This document shows positions 50,063 through 59,081 of a DNA stretch of 64,000 bases, piece by piece. This DNA is from Thalassarchaeum sp002495735 (lineage in GTDB: Archaea > Thermoplasmatota > Poseidoniia > Poseidoniales > Thalassarchaeaceae), in the NCBI GenBank assembly GCA_937911265.1, contig CALDRG010000057.1, forward strand, positions 23,003 through 87,002, written 5' to 3'. Below the pieces are notes generated by a model. It was not told the DNA's origin. It did not search any database and worked only from the letters and a program-made list of their open reading frames with translations. The translations under genes were made by a program, and so were the position numbers. Position 1 is the stretch's first letter. Each line of letters begins with the position of its first letter.

Positions 50063-50560
50063 TCAGTCCCTCTTACGACTCAGTTTGAGAGTGGAACCAC
50101 AATCGGAACAGTTTCCCAGTTCTCGGCGGGAACTAGGTGTGTCGGGAGAGGGGAGTACCGCCCCGCACCCCGTGCAGCGCAACTCCCAGGACCAAAGTGA
50201 GCTTATGCCCTCCATGGTCACAGAGAGCCAAGGCACTCCACCTAACTCACACAAATTCTGTAGCCTGTAATCGTCAGTTGCCAGAGTTGCGGCCCTCTCG
50301 ATGGCCAGCGCCAGCAATTCGAGGTCGACAGGTGACAGGCCAGCCATGTCTCCTGTGGTGGTGGCGAGGCCACTGGCTCGAGCAATCGCAGCAGATCCCG
50401 GAGATGCCCATTCTAGCGCTGCTGCGTCGAGCATAATCTCACGATCGGGCGATATTCGGGAGAGCTCAGCTCTCTGGGAGGGGACAACGAGGCTGCCACG
50501 CATTCTCTCCAGAGGCCACGCGATTAGTGCAGCGGTGTCCAAGACCTCACCCGCCGCCAT
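50063..50560 (-). CDS. nob1: Nob1-like rRNA endonuclease (PIN domain plus zinc ribbon)
   Basis: 165 residues from ATG 50560, which puts the PIN start EVLDTAALIAWP at the N-terminus; ATG 50635 would add 25 residues without PIN features. Acidic residues at Asp near the start, in SPVDLELLALA and in TLATDDYRLQN form the metal site. The C-terminal ribbon has CTGC and CSDC. Nob1 makes the 3' end of 16S/18S rRNA. Divergent from the DedA-type gene, 99 bases apart. Confidence 0.88.
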   Translation of the reverse strand: MAAGEVLDTAALIAWPLERMRGSLVVPSQRAELSRISPDREIMLDAAALEWASPGSAAIARASGLATTTGDMAGLSPVDLELLALAIERAATLATDDYRLQNLCELGGVPWLSVTMEGISSLWSWELRCTGCGAVLPSPDTPSSRRELGNCSDCGSTLKLSRKRD

Positions 50561-50659
50561 GCTCGGGCGGAGGCTGGCTGTGCTTTCAGGGGTCGCCTCC
50601 GTGCCTAGTCGGTGTCCGCGGGAAGCAACGTTCATCCCGAAAAGGATGGACGAAGGTAC

Positions 50660-51256
50660 GTGTTAGAGGGTGTTATAGGCTCGATAATCGATTGGGCGGG
50701 TGAATGGGGTCTGCTGGGTTTGGCCGTCGTTTCGGCCTCCGAAGCAGCCTTCCAACCAGCACCGCCCGACTTACTGGTCATCCCTATGGTCCTCGGGACT
50801 GATAGTTCCCTCGATATTCTAGCCATCGTCCTAGTCGCTACCTTATCGAGTGTGGCCGGAGCAGTAGGAGGATATGGAATCGGTGCCTATGCTGGCAGAC
50901 CGATACTCGGGCGTTTTGCCAGCGATGCCACAGTTGCCAGACTCGATGCCCTGATGATTAGGTACGGGTCCGCGGGCATCTTCATTGCAGCTGTCTCTCC
51001 GATTCCCTACAAGGCGCTGGCATGGGCGGCGGGAGCCGGTAGGATGGACCTCAGGATGTTCATCTTAGCGGGTCTCTTTGGTCGGGGTATAAGGTTCGGT
51101 ATGGAGGGAATAGTGCTTGGGATTTGGGGCGACGAGTTCCTCAATCTGATTGAGAACCCTTTAGCTTGGCTGGTCGGCGGATTATTGGGACTGTTACTGT
51201 TCTTGCCTTTGATGGGCTGGTGGTCGGGACTAGCGGAAGCAGCCGACAGCGAGTAA
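50660..51256 (+). CDS. DedA/VTT-domain membrane protein
   Basis: 198 residues from GTG 50660; an earlier frame start at 50612 runs over the nob1 promoter region. Re-entrant-loop features (FQPAPPDLLVIPMVLG, then GAVGGYGIGAYAGRPIL and RYGSAGIFIAAVSPIPYKALAWAAG) identify the SNARE-associated/DedA family. These proteins are linked to lipid carrier recycling, lipid scrambling and membrane potential upkeep. About five hydrophobic stretches are present. The role in archaea is unknown. Confidence 0.85.
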   Translation: MLEGVIGSIIDWAGEWGLLGLAVVSASEAAFQPAPPDLLVIPMVLGTDSSLDILAIVLVATLSSVAGAVGGYGIGAYAGRPILGRFASDATVARLDALMIRYGSAGIFIAAVSPIPYKALAWAAGAGRMDLRMFILAGLFGRGIRFGMEGIVLGIWGDEFLNLIENPLAWLVGGLLGLLLFLPLMGWWSGLAEAADSE

Positions 51257-51317
51257 TGATTCCTGACAAACGCGACAACCCACGACCCTTAACCCCTGCA
51301 AGCATCTCCGATTTCGC

Positions 51318-52310
51318 ATGGCAAGGGCGCCAGCGTGTGCAACACGCACGGTTTCCATCATTGCAGTGCTGACTACCCTGCTCATTGTTTCCGCTCCCTC
51401 CGTTGCCGCAGATCAGGAGGCCACCTGGGTGCGAACATCCCCTGGTGTGTGGATGCTGGAGGACTCTCAGGGCCTGCTGCACGAGCCGCAGCCTGAGGCA
51501 GGACTGTTCCTCAGCCCTGTCGTGGGCGAGTTGGTAGATGTTTCAGTGAGTGGTTCGACGGCAGGGACATGGTCCATCAATGGAATCCTCTCATATGGCC
51601 AGCAGGAATTCCAGCAGGACGCCCCGGATTCTCAAGGTAGAGAACCGATCCTAGATTTCTCACTGCCAGTCGTTCCATATATCTCTGCATTCCTCGCAGT
51701 CATCCTTTTCTCTCTCGCTTTGGTTTCAGCGGGAGATGAGCCGACAAGGGCGAAGATGGTCAGGTCCATGGGCCGCTTCTCACAACTCAGGGTCACTGAG
51801 GGTTCCGGCACACTGGCCGGAACCCACCAGAGAGGGCGACTCGAGGGCTTTCTTACTGCACATCCCGGCTGCCACCTCTCTGGCATAATTCGTGCTCTTG
51901 AGATGGGTAATCATCAGGCAGTGCACCATCTCAGAATTCTAGAGAACGAGGGCCGTGTGTGGTGCAGGCGCGACGGTCGCCTACTGCGCTACTACACTTC
52001 GGCAGTCGACCGCGCCGCAGAGTTATCCAACCTACCTCGTCCGGTCGATGCCAATCAACTCAGTGATGTGGCTCTGATGGTGCTGCGCTCGATAGTCGAG
52101 CAAGAGGATGGACGACCCTCTCCGACACAGAGGGAATTAGCATCGAGACTTGAGACTAGTCAGCAACTGGTGGGGCACCATCTGAAGAGACTTGAATCGC
52201 AGGGACTAATCACCCGCAAAAGGAGTGGATTGCGCACCAATCGCCAGCTTACGGAAGAGGGTATGAGGCTATGGGCGACGCTTGTAGAACCTCTCTCTTC
52301 GAGGCTTTGA
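51318..52310 (+). CDS. membrane-tethered winged-helix transcription regulator
   Basis: 330 residues. A signal-type helix (about 8-30, ending VAADQ) and a second helix (about 113-137, LPVVPYISAFLAVILFSLALV) enclose a small outside domain of about 80 residues. The cytoplasmic part has two winged-helix units: about 170-232 (HPGCHLSGIIRALEMGNHQAVHHL, ENEGRVWCRRDGRL) and about 245-325 (TQRELASRLETSQQLVGHHL, SQGLITRKRSG). It looks like a one-component sensor that reads an outside cue and binds DNA at the membrane. It starts 61 bases after the DedA gene and ends 28 bases before the giant lipoprotein gene, a likely target or partner. Confidence 0.85.
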   Translation: MARAPACATRTVSIIAVLTTLLIVSAPSVAADQEATWVRTSPGVWMLEDSQGLLHEPQPEAGLFLSPVVGELVDVSVSGSTAGTWSINGILSYGQQEFQQDAPDSQGREPILDFSLPVVPYISAFLAVILFSLALVSAGDEPTRAKMVRSMGRFSQLRVTEGSGTLAGTHQRGRLEGFLTAHPGCHLSGIIRALEMGNHQAVHHLRILENEGRVWCRRDGRLLRYYTSAVDRAAELSNLPRPVDANQLSDVALMVLRSIVEQEDGRPSPTQRELASRLETSQQLVGHHLKRLESQGLITRKRSGLRTNRQLTEEGMRLWATLVEPLSSRL

Positions 52311-52338
52311 CAAATCCAATGACCCACTTTCCTTTAAG

Positions 52339-55300
52339 GTGAAAAGAGGCGCCCTCTGGTTGATGTACAGGACTTCCCGAGAAAGAAACAACCGTCGCCG
52401 AATCCATACTGGTCTTTTCCTAGTTGCCCTGATGCTGGGTTCTGGATGCTTGGGTGCCACCGATGAGATTGTTGAGCAGCCAGAGCCGTCGGTAGTGACT
52501 GCCAGTGTGACTATCGAAGGCTCGCCGACCTCGGCCAGCAATCTGATCATCGCAAACGCTGTCATTGAGGAAGGAACCGCCCCTTTCATCGCCAACTGGC
52601 GCCTCGATGGTGTACTCGTCCAGACATCCAACAGCTTGGCCTACGATGCAGGATTCCTCTCAGTTGGGACTCACACCATCGAGGTAGAGTTGACTGATTC
52701 GATGGGTGCTTCTACTGTGTCAACGGTCATATTCACACTGATTGAGCCTAACAGGGCGCCTACTGTCTCACTTGAACTTCCTTCCGAGGGCATTGCAGGA
52801 GTTCCCATTGCTTGGTCCGTGGACGCTACCGACCCTGATGGCGACAATCTAGTGGTAGAGGTGGACTTCTCGGATGGCGCCACTCTGCGCGACCTCTCTG
52901 GTCAGCATATTTGGGGTGAGCCGGGAACCTACTCGGTCCGTGTATCGGTCACTGACACCTCGGGCTTCCTAGCCACTGCGCAGGAATCGATAAGAATAGA
53001 CGACGCGAAAGCCCCATTGCTCACCGTTTCAACCAATCCCTCCCCTCAGGGGCGCATACACCTCAATCTGGCCGGTGAACTCAGCATCGCCACTGTAGCA
53101 GAGGATCCAATGGGACCAACCTCTGTCTCGATCGACTGGGGCGACGACTCCACATCCGACCCGGCTATGGTCGATGAATCGCATCAGTACTCCGAAGAAG
53201 GAATCTACGTGGTCCGTGTGACTGCCACAGGACCCACTGGAATTACCACTGAGCGCGTGTTCCACGTCGAAGTGGTTTCAGTCGCCGACGATCTAGAGGC
53301 CGCGCAGCTCCAAGATGAGCTGGAGGGTGAGGCTGAGGAGCAGTTGGAAAACGAAGTCGAGCAGGGGCTCGACCCTGACGGCGATGGTACTGTCGACGAG
53401 GTTACCGAGGCCCAGAGCGACTCTGAGTATGACTGGCAGTCTGATTTCGACTCAGACGGGGATGGATACTATGATGACGACCAAGAGGTCGATGACTGGG
53501 TGACCACCGATGAGGAATCAGTGCGCGACGAGGTTGGCGACGAGGAGGAGGCCGACACCATCCCGAGCGACCCCCTGATGATTCAGAGCAGCGTCGTCAA
53601 CGAGGATGAGATCCCCTCGGAGGACGAACTCGCCCCAATCCCACTCGAAAACGCAGCGAGGACTGAGATAGTCGAACCCGTGTTCGACGAGGCATGGGGA
53701 GAAATCGATGACTCCTCTATGCAAGAGCAGACCTACTCGCGTTCCATCTCGCAAGTAACGGCCACGTGGTGGAACGACAGTTTCTGGGAGGACTGGGATA
53801 ACGACGGGGTCGCAGAGACCCTCTGCCACAGGACGGTAGGCGTGTTCTGGTTCGACTCGGACGGCGTCCCGGGTCCCGAGCGCATCATCCTAGTTCGCAA
53901 CACTCAATGCTCGCACGACCGCGACGGCGACGGGCAAGATGACCTCTTCTTCACACGCTTCAGAGGGATGGACCTCGTCGATCAGAATTCAGATGGCATA
54001 CCCGAGCGACACGACGTCCTGACCAGGACCGTGTGGACTTGGGACAATGGCACCTACGAGGACGTCAACATACACCTGTTCGTTCATGCCCGGACCGATG
54101 CCGACCAAGATGGTAATCTGGAGCGCAGGGTTATCTTGAACCGGGATCAGAGGATGGTCGATCAGGGCATCGGCTCGGTCCTGACCGCCTACTTCTCGCA
54201 CTCTCGACTCATCCATCGCATCGATGGTAACGATGACGGCACTCCCGAGCGCTGGATGGCAATCGACCACACTTCATGGGTCTGGGACCCCACCGAGGAC
54301 GGCAATGCCGACCGCCATCGTGACAACCTGCGAGCGGTCGTAGTCAGGGACACCAACTCCGACGGCAACGTCGATGTGGTCCGCGCGCTTCAGCAGAACA
54401 CCGCTCAGTTCGACAACGACTCCAACGGCGTCATCGAATTGCAGTGGACATGGCGAGCGGGGGTCCTCAAGGTCGACACCGACCACGACGGCGACCTCGA
54501 CTACACCGCCCGCATGCGAGGCTGGCACCAGCACTGGGACTGGGGGATGGTGGAGCACCACATCCACCGGTTCGCACTGACTCGCATGGTCGACGACGAT
54601 GCGGATGGGACGCTTGAGTGGAAGCAGAGGATCATACACATGTCCAATGCGACCGACTGGGACTTCGACCACTACCTAGAGCAGCGCGAGTCATACACTG
54701 CTACCCTGACATGGTGGGACCCCAATGAGGATGGCTCTGAGGAGCATGTCTTCAGACGGGTTAGGGAGACGTTGTACCTCGATGAGCACGCCCACGGATG
54801 GACGTATATCTCCGAGGAGACGCGCTCGATGGAGCTATGGCGCAACTCATGGCAGCAGCCGCATACCATCCGTATCAGAGTGGCCACCTTGACAGCGTGG
54901 GACAACAACTCAGACGGCAGTCCTGATACCTACCACTATCTGAGTCGGACCTGGCAGGCAACTGATACCAACGACGACGACTTCCTCAACCGTAGGGTGT
55001 TCCACCGTCACTACATGGGGCAGAGGGACGACAACGCTGACGGCAACGTGACTTCCGCTGTCAATAACAACATCTGGCACGCGAGAAACCTCTCGCTCTC
55101 TTCCACCGGTAGCATCGAGGTACTGCAGGAGGGCTATCTCTCACACTCCGTGTTCGAGTGGAACATCAATCCCCAGGGTCATGCTTACCGCACCAACAGC
55201 ACTTGGGTCGGATTCCAGATTGACTACGTCGCCGGCACCTCCCAAGGCCTCACCGTCACGGTCATCACCATAGATTCCGACCAGGACGGCACGCCCGAAT

Positions 55301-55341
55301 CGCAGACCATAACCACCGCAGGATCGGGCAACCCTCCCTGA
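52339..55341 (+). CDS. giant lipoprotein with PKD domains and about fourteen calcium-loop repeats
   Basis: 1000 residues from GTG 52339; ATG 52363 (992 residues) is possible. A signal peptide ends in the lipobox LGSGC. Two or three PKD/Ig-like domains follow (about 45-325; NRAPTVSLELPSEG, DPDGDNLVVEVDFSDGA). A long acidic linker (about 330-450) includes thrombospondin-3-like loops (DPDGDGTVDE, DSDGDGYYDDD). From about 485 to 985 at least a dozen DxDxDG-type loops recur (DWDNDGVAE, DQNSDGIPE, DADQDGNLE, DGNDDGTPE, DTNSDGNVD, DTDHDGDLD, DDDADGTLE, DNNSDGSPD, DSDQDGTPE), each flanked by tryptophan- and arginine-rich strands. It should bind many calcium ions outside the cell and may be a structural or adhesive protein. 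It is probably co-transcribed with the membrane HTH gene. Confidence 0.82.
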   Translation: MKRGALWLMYRTSRERNNRRRIHTGLFLVALMLGSGCLGATDEIVEQPEPSVVTASVTIEGSPTSASNLIIANAVIEEGTAPFIANWRLDGVLVQTSNSLAYDAGFLSVGTHTIEVELTDSMGASTVSTVIFTLIEPNRAPTVSLELPSEGIAGVPIAWSVDATDPDGDNLVVEVDFSDGATLRDLSGQHIWGEPGTYSVRVSVTDTSGFLATAQESIRIDDAKAPLLTVSTNPSPQGRIHLNLAGELSIATVAEDPMGPTSVSIDWGDDSTSDPAMVDESHQYSEEGIYVVRVTATGPTGITTERVFHVEVVSVADDLEAAQLQDELEGEAEEQLENEVEQGLDPDGDGTVDEVTEAQSDSEYDWQSDFDSDGDGYYDDDQEVDDWVTTDEESVRDEVGDEEEADTIPSDPLMIQSSVVNEDEIPSEDELAPIPLENAARTEIVEPVFDEAWGEIDDSSMQEQTYSRSISQVTATWWNDSFWEDWDNDGVAETLCHRTVGVFWFDSDGVPGPERIILVRNTQCSHDRDGDGQDDLFFTRFRGMDLVDQNSDGIPERHDVLTRTVWTWDNGTYEDVNIHLFVHARTDADQDGNLERRVILNRDQRMVDQGIGSVLTAYFSHSRLIHRIDGNDDGTPERWMAIDHTSWVWDPTEDGNADRHRDNLRAVVVRDTNSDGNVDVVRALQQNTAQFDNDSNGVIELQWTWRAGVLKVDTDHDGDLDYTARMRGWHQHWDWGMVEHHIHRFALTRMVDDDADGTLEWKQRIIHMSNATDWDFDHYLEQRESYTATLTWWDPNEDGSEEHVFRRVRETLYLDEHAHGWTYISEETRSMELWRNSWQQPHTIRIRVATLTAWDNNSDGSPDTYHYLSRTWQATDTNDDDFLNRRVFHRHYMGQRDDNADGNVTSAVNNNIWHARNLSLSSTGSIEVLQEGYLSHSVFEWNINPQGHAYRTNSTWVGFQIDYVAGTSQGLTVTVITIDSDQDGTPESQTITTAGSGNPP

Positions 55342-55379
55342 CGAATCGTTATGGGGGGGGCGTCTGTCGTCACCTCGTC

Positions 55380-55457
55380 GCTCCTGTGGTGTAGCACGGC
55401 CCATCATTCCGGGTTTTCATCCCGGCGACTCGGGTTCGAATCCCGACAGGAGCACCA
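55380..55457 (+). tRNA. tRNA-Glu (anticodon TTC)
   Basis: 78-base cloverleaf: acceptor GCTCCTG/CAGGAGC, anticodon stem-loop CCGGG-TTTTCAT-CCCGG giving TTC (reads GAA), T arm CTCGGGTTCGAATCCCGA, CCA encoded at 55455-55457. One base separates its end from the stop codon of the convergent SLOG-family gene. Confidence 0.97.
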
Positions 55458-55458
55458 A

Positions 55459-55908
55459 TCATTCCACTTCATGAACATCCGTGGGAATGCCTCTGGAAGC
55501 TGCCTGTTCAATTACTATTCTCGTCCACTTGCTAGTCGGAGATGGCATCGCCAGGATGTGCGAGGCCCCCCTCAGAATCTTTTCAGTCAGGGTGTTAGCA
55601 GCCTCGCCCCTGCCTCTGTCAACCAGACTCCTGTTAGGGTCACTCCACTCCTCAGTGAATACAGCTATCGGAATCGAGTTGTTGTCGGCCCAGCGCTCGG
55701 CCATGTAGTCAACTCCGCTCGCACCGCCAACAATAATCATGTCCGGGTAGCCGTTATCATCGACCCAAGATTCGACGGCAATCTCGAAGGCCATGAAGTC
55801 GTAGAACCTACTCGATCCAACGATAGCGAGATTAATAATTTCCCCATCTAGATTGAGATCGCGACTCCCGAGCCGCTCGACCGTGTCTTGTCCAGCATGA
55901 CCTGCCAT
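55459..55908 (-). CDS. DUF2493/SLOG-family protein
   Basis: 149 residues from ATG 55908; a longer frame reaches 56004. NLAIVGSSRFYDFMAFE, IIVGGASGVDYMAERWADNNSIPIAVF and the later HILAMPSP with a threonine/arginine segment match the DUF2493 (YspA-type) branch of the SLOG superfamily, Rossmann-like proteins that bind nucleotides or nucleotide-derived ligands. These occur on phages, plasmids and chromosomes and are often linked to stress or defence. Here no defence gene is beside it: tRNA-Glu is convergent and sufS is divergent. The 178-base divergent gap has a T-rich tract (about 55976-55994) and may hold both promoters. Confidence 0.8.
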   Translation of the reverse strand: MAGHAGQDTVERLGSRDLNLDGEIINLAIVGSSRFYDFMAFEIAVESWVDDNGYPDMIIVGGASGVDYMAERWADNNSIPIAVFTEEWSDPNRSLVDRGRGEAANTLTEKILRGASHILAMPSPTSKWTRIVIEQAASRGIPTDVHEVE

Positions 55909-56086
55909 GGACCGGTCGAGGGGGGTTGTGAACAATAAACATCCCCTGTCAATGTGCGATTCAGTCGTTTTCTGGATTTTTTCTTCTTCTATGGGAGAAG
56001 GCAAGCAGAAGCCCAGCCATAATCACTGGAATGTTCGGGCGCGAGTTGATATTGGACCGTCTGTTCGAAATTACCGAGGAACAGCA

Positions 56087-57313
56087 ATGGCTCTGGATAT
56101 CGAGGCTATACGGGGCGATTTCCCTATCCTGGGGCGCACTCTGCCTAACGGTAAGAAACTCGTATACTTCGACAACGCCGCGACCTCGCAGAAACCACAA
56201 TGCGTCATCGACGCCATGTCCCGTTACTATGAGGAGTACAACTCTAATGCCCACCGTGCCAACCACACTCTTGCAGATGAGGCCACCACCGCTCTTGAGG
56301 GCGCCCGGGAGCGAATATCCTCCTACTTCGGGACCTCTCCCGATCAGATGATCTACACCAGCGGCGCCACAGAGGCAATCAACCTAGTCGCCTATGGCTG
56401 GGCACGAGAGAATCTCAGCGAGGGAGACGTCGTCGTTCTGACCGAGATGGAGCACCATGCTGACATCGTGCCGTGGCAGCAGTTGGCAATCGACAAGGGC
56501 GTTGAGGTCAGGTACGTGCCGATAGACACTGAGTCCTTCACTCTCGACATGGATGCCTTCGAAGTGGCTCTGGATGGCGCCTCGCTGGTCTGCGTTGTAC
56601 ACACGAGCAATGTTCTGGGGGTACGCAATCCCGTAGAGGACATCGTAGAGATGTCGCACTCCGTTGGTGCGCGGGTGCTAATCGACTGCGCACAGGGTGC
56701 GCCACACGAGAGGATTGACTTCGACTCTCTCGGAGCTGATTTCGTCGCCATCTCAGCTCACAAAATGGCCGGGCCCACAGGAATCGGGTGCATACTGGTG
56801 AAGCGAGATGCGATGGCTGAGATGGGTCCGTTCATGACCGGTGGCTCGATGATTAAGCGAGTCACCACCGAGGGCTCAACGTTCCAAGAGGGCCACGCCA
56901 TGTTCGAGACCGGGACTCCTCGGATTGCTGAGGCGATAGGATGGGGTGCCGCCGTGGAATGGCTCGACCAGTTCGACATGAGGGAGATCCACGATCATAT
57001 CAACGATGTCGCTTCTTGGACTGCAGCCCGGATGAGAGAAATTCCCGGAATCAGGATATACGGCCACCCTCAGAGGGAAGACAGTAGCGGAGCCGTCTCC
57101 TTCCTACACGAGAGCATCCAGTCTCAGGACCTTGCATTGCTTCTCGATGAGGGCGGTTTCGCCGTCAGGTCTGGCCATCACTGCGCCCAGCCCCTAATGG
57201 ATGCCTTGGGAGTACCTTCGACAAACCGTGCCTCGTTCTGGATCTACAATACCATGGGAGAGGCGGAGTCCTTCGTAGAGTACCTCGGCCAAGTGGTGAA
57301 GAGATTCGCCTGA
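56087..57313 (+). CDS. sufS: cysteine desulfurase SufS
   Basis: 408 residues from ATG 56087, preceded by a GAGGA ribosome-binding site; the frame opens earlier (55907) over non-conserved sequence. YFDNAATSQKP, EMEHHADIVPWQ, the PLP lysine Lys226 in SAHKMAGPTG and the catalytic Cys366 in SGHHCAQP mark a group II (SufS) desulfurase. It takes sulfur from cysteine and hands it to SufE, encoded 42 bases downstream. SufT follows. SufBCD scaffold genes are not in the window. This is the main Fe-S sulfur source visible here. Confidence 0.97.
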   Translation: MALDIEAIRGDFPILGRTLPNGKKLVYFDNAATSQKPQCVIDAMSRYYEEYNSNAHRANHTLADEATTALEGARERISSYFGTSPDQMIYTSGATEAINLVAYGWARENLSEGDVVVLTEMEHHADIVPWQQLAIDKGVEVRYVPIDTESFTLDMDAFEVALDGASLVCVVHTSNVLGVRNPVEDIVEMSHSVGARVLIDCAQGAPHERIDFDSLGADFVAISAHKMAGPTGIGCILVKRDAMAEMGPFMTGGSMIKRVTTEGSTFQEGHAMFETGTPRIAEAIGWGAAVEWLDQFDMREIHDHINDVASWTAARMREIPGIRIYGHPQREDSSGAVSFLHESIQSQDLALLLDEGGFAVRSGHHCAQPLMDALGVPSTNRASFWIYNTMGEAESFVEYLGQVVKRFA

Positions 57314-57355
57314 CCGCCTAGTCATGTTCAAGGCTGGCCTCTAGGACGCAGCGGT

Positions 57356-57784
57356 ATGGCAGAGGGTAGGAAGTGGCCCGATCACCTCGACCCTGTGGTC
57401 GAGGAATTCCGCGCCTGCTTCGACGCGATGGAGAGATACGAGCTTTTGTTCGGATATGCCAAATTGCATCCGTCACCGCTCCCCCAGGAAGAGTGGAACG
57501 ACGACAACCAAGTCCACGGTTGCCAGTCTAGAGCCCACGTCATTTGTTCAGTCGATGAAAGTGGAAGGTTCCTCCTGAGAGGGGGCGCTGATGCCCAGAT
57601 AGTGCAAGGCCTGATGGCGGTGACGGCGATTGCCGTTAATGGCATGAATCCCTCTGAGGTGGCTGAGATGGAGCCTGATTATGCCGAGGCGATGGGTATC
57701 CGCTCCTCGCTCACTCCGAGCAGGGCCAATGGCTTCCTGAATATGTTCAAGAGAGTCCGCGAGGAGGCGGTCCTGCTCCAATGA
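57356..57784 (+). CDS. sufE: SufE sulfur acceptor protein
   Basis: 142 residues. The acceptor cysteine is Cys56 in QVHGCQSRAHV, the SufE signature, and DADAQIVQGLMA-like text (GGADAQIVQGL) follows as usual. It boosts SufS activity and passes persulfide to the scaffold. SufE is chiefly bacterial, so with SufS it suggests a bacterial-type Suf branch in this archaeon. It lies in the sufS-sufE-sufT unit. Confidence 0.95.
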   Translation: MAEGRKWPDHLDPVVEEFRACFDAMERYELLFGYAKLHPSPLPQEEWNDDNQVHGCQSRAHVICSVDESGRFLLRGGADAQIVQGLMAVTAIAVNGMNPSEVAEMEPDYAEAMGIRSSLTPSRANGFLNMFKRVREEAVLLQ

Positions 57785-57793
57785 GGCACCACC

Positions 57794-58108
57794 ATGGTAG
57801 AAGAGTCCGATATTATTGTCTCACTAGGGGAGGTAGAAGACCCCGAGATGAAGATTTCAGTCACCGAGCTGGGGTTAATCTACGCCATCAGAATTGAGGA
57901 GAGAGGTGAGGAAGTACACGCAGAGATTGACATGACTTTGACTAGCCCAGGCTGTCCGGTCGCACCTGAGATTATGGCTGCAGTACATCGCTCAGCTCTA
58001 GCCACTGAAGGAGTGGACAGTGTCCACGTGAATCTTACATTCTCTCCGCCCTGGGATCCCCGAATTCACGCAACTGAAGACGCGAGATTCGATTTGGGCG
58101 TGTTCTAG
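57794..58108 (+). CDS. sufT: SufT / MIP18-family Fe-S maturation protein (DUF59)
   Basis: 104 residues, nine bases after sufE. VEDPEMKISVTELGLIYAIRI, the conserved TLTSPGCPVAPEIM with its cysteine, and NLTFSPPWDP identify the DUF59/MIP18 family, which helps deliver Fe-S clusters to target proteins. The tandem with sufS and sufE makes that role likely. It overlaps the folD 3' end by four bases. Confidence 0.93.
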   Translation: MVEESDIIVSLGEVEDPEMKISVTELGLIYAIRIEERGEEVHAEIDMTLTSPGCPVAPEIMAAVHRSALATEGVDSVHVNLTFSPPWDPRIHATEDARFDLGVF

Positions 58109-58956
58109 GGGGACTCGGCTGCACTCACTGTGTTAGCCATCAGCATAGCTATGGTCATGGGCCCGACTCCTCCAGGGACCGGGGTCAACCAGCCAGCGAC
58201 TTCCCCGACTCTAGGATCGACATCACCGGCGAGTTCACCGTCATCTGCCCTCGAAATCCCGACATCGACTACGAACGCGCCGGGCTTAATCCAATCAGCT
58301 TTCACAGTGTGAGGCCTGCCGATTGCTGCCACTACGATGTCAGCCCCGCGACACAGCGCCGCTACATCCTCGGTCCGCGAATGTGCAATGGTCACCGTTG
58401 CATCCACTCCTCGCTGGGCCAGCATCAGTGCCATTGGCATACCCACTATCCTTGAGCGCCCGAGCACAACCGCTTTCGCACCGCTGAGTCCGGTACCGTT
58501 CTCCTCGAGCATCATCAGCACACCGGAGGGAGTACATGGCAGCAGCCCGCTGGCATCGCCTTGCACCAGCTTACCGAGGTTAGCAGGGTGGAATCCATCG
58601 ACATCTTTCTTCGATGAAATAGCCGATGCGACGATGAGCTCGTCGATCCCCTCGGGAGCCGGACTCTGGACCAGAATCCCGTGCACTGATGAATCGGCAT
58701 TCAGTTCTGTGACCACTTCAAGTATACTTTCTAGTGTAGTGCTGAATGGCAGATCAATACGGGTACTCAGGATACCGCACCTCTCACAGGCCCGCTGCTT
58801 GTTGCGGACATAGACATGACTGGCCGGATCATCCCCGACGATTACCACGGCAAGATGAGGGAATACGCCCTTCTCCCTGAGGGCTCCGACTCGCTCTCGC
58901 AACCCCTCCTCGAGACTGAGTGCAAGCGCCTTCCCGTCCACTATGACTGCACTCAT
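58105..58956 (-). CDS. folD: methylene-tetrahydrofolate dehydrogenase / cyclohydrolase
   Basis: 283 residues. SHVYVRNKQRACERCGI includes the catalytic lysine, GILVQSPAPEGID matches the family GILVQLPLP block with small changes, and CTPSGVLMMLEENG with VVLGRSRIVGMPMALMLAQRG forms the NADP site; the C-terminal TPVPGGVGPMTIAMLM is diagnostic. It interconverts methylene- and formyl-tetrahydrofolate for purine and methionine needs. Bacterial-type FolD occurs in several archaeal lines. tRNA-Thr lies 48 bases upstream. Confidence 0.96.
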   Translation of the reverse strand: MSAVIVDGKALALSLEEGLRERVGALREKGVFPHLAVVIVGDDPASHVYVRNKQRACERCGILSTRIDLPFSTTLESILEVVTELNADSSVHGILVQSPAPEGIDELIVASAISSKKDVDGFHPANLGKLVQGDASGLLPCTPSGVLMMLEENGTGLSGAKAVVLGRSRIVGMPMALMLAQRGVDATVTIAHSRTEDVAALCRGADIVVAAIGRPHTVKADWIKPGAFVVDVGISRADDGELAGDVDPRVGEVAGWLTPVPGGVGPMTIAMLMANTVSAAESP

Positions 58957-59004
58957 GTCAGCCTCTCGGAACGACTCGCCCTTTGACCTTTCACAGTGAG
59001 ATTT

Positions 59005-59081
<77 letters not shown>

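Noticed and set aside
55380..55908. Integrated element at tRNA-Glu
   Set aside because: A SLOG/DUF2493 gene beside a tRNA suggested an island, but no integrase, direct repeat of the tRNA 3' end or composition shift was found.
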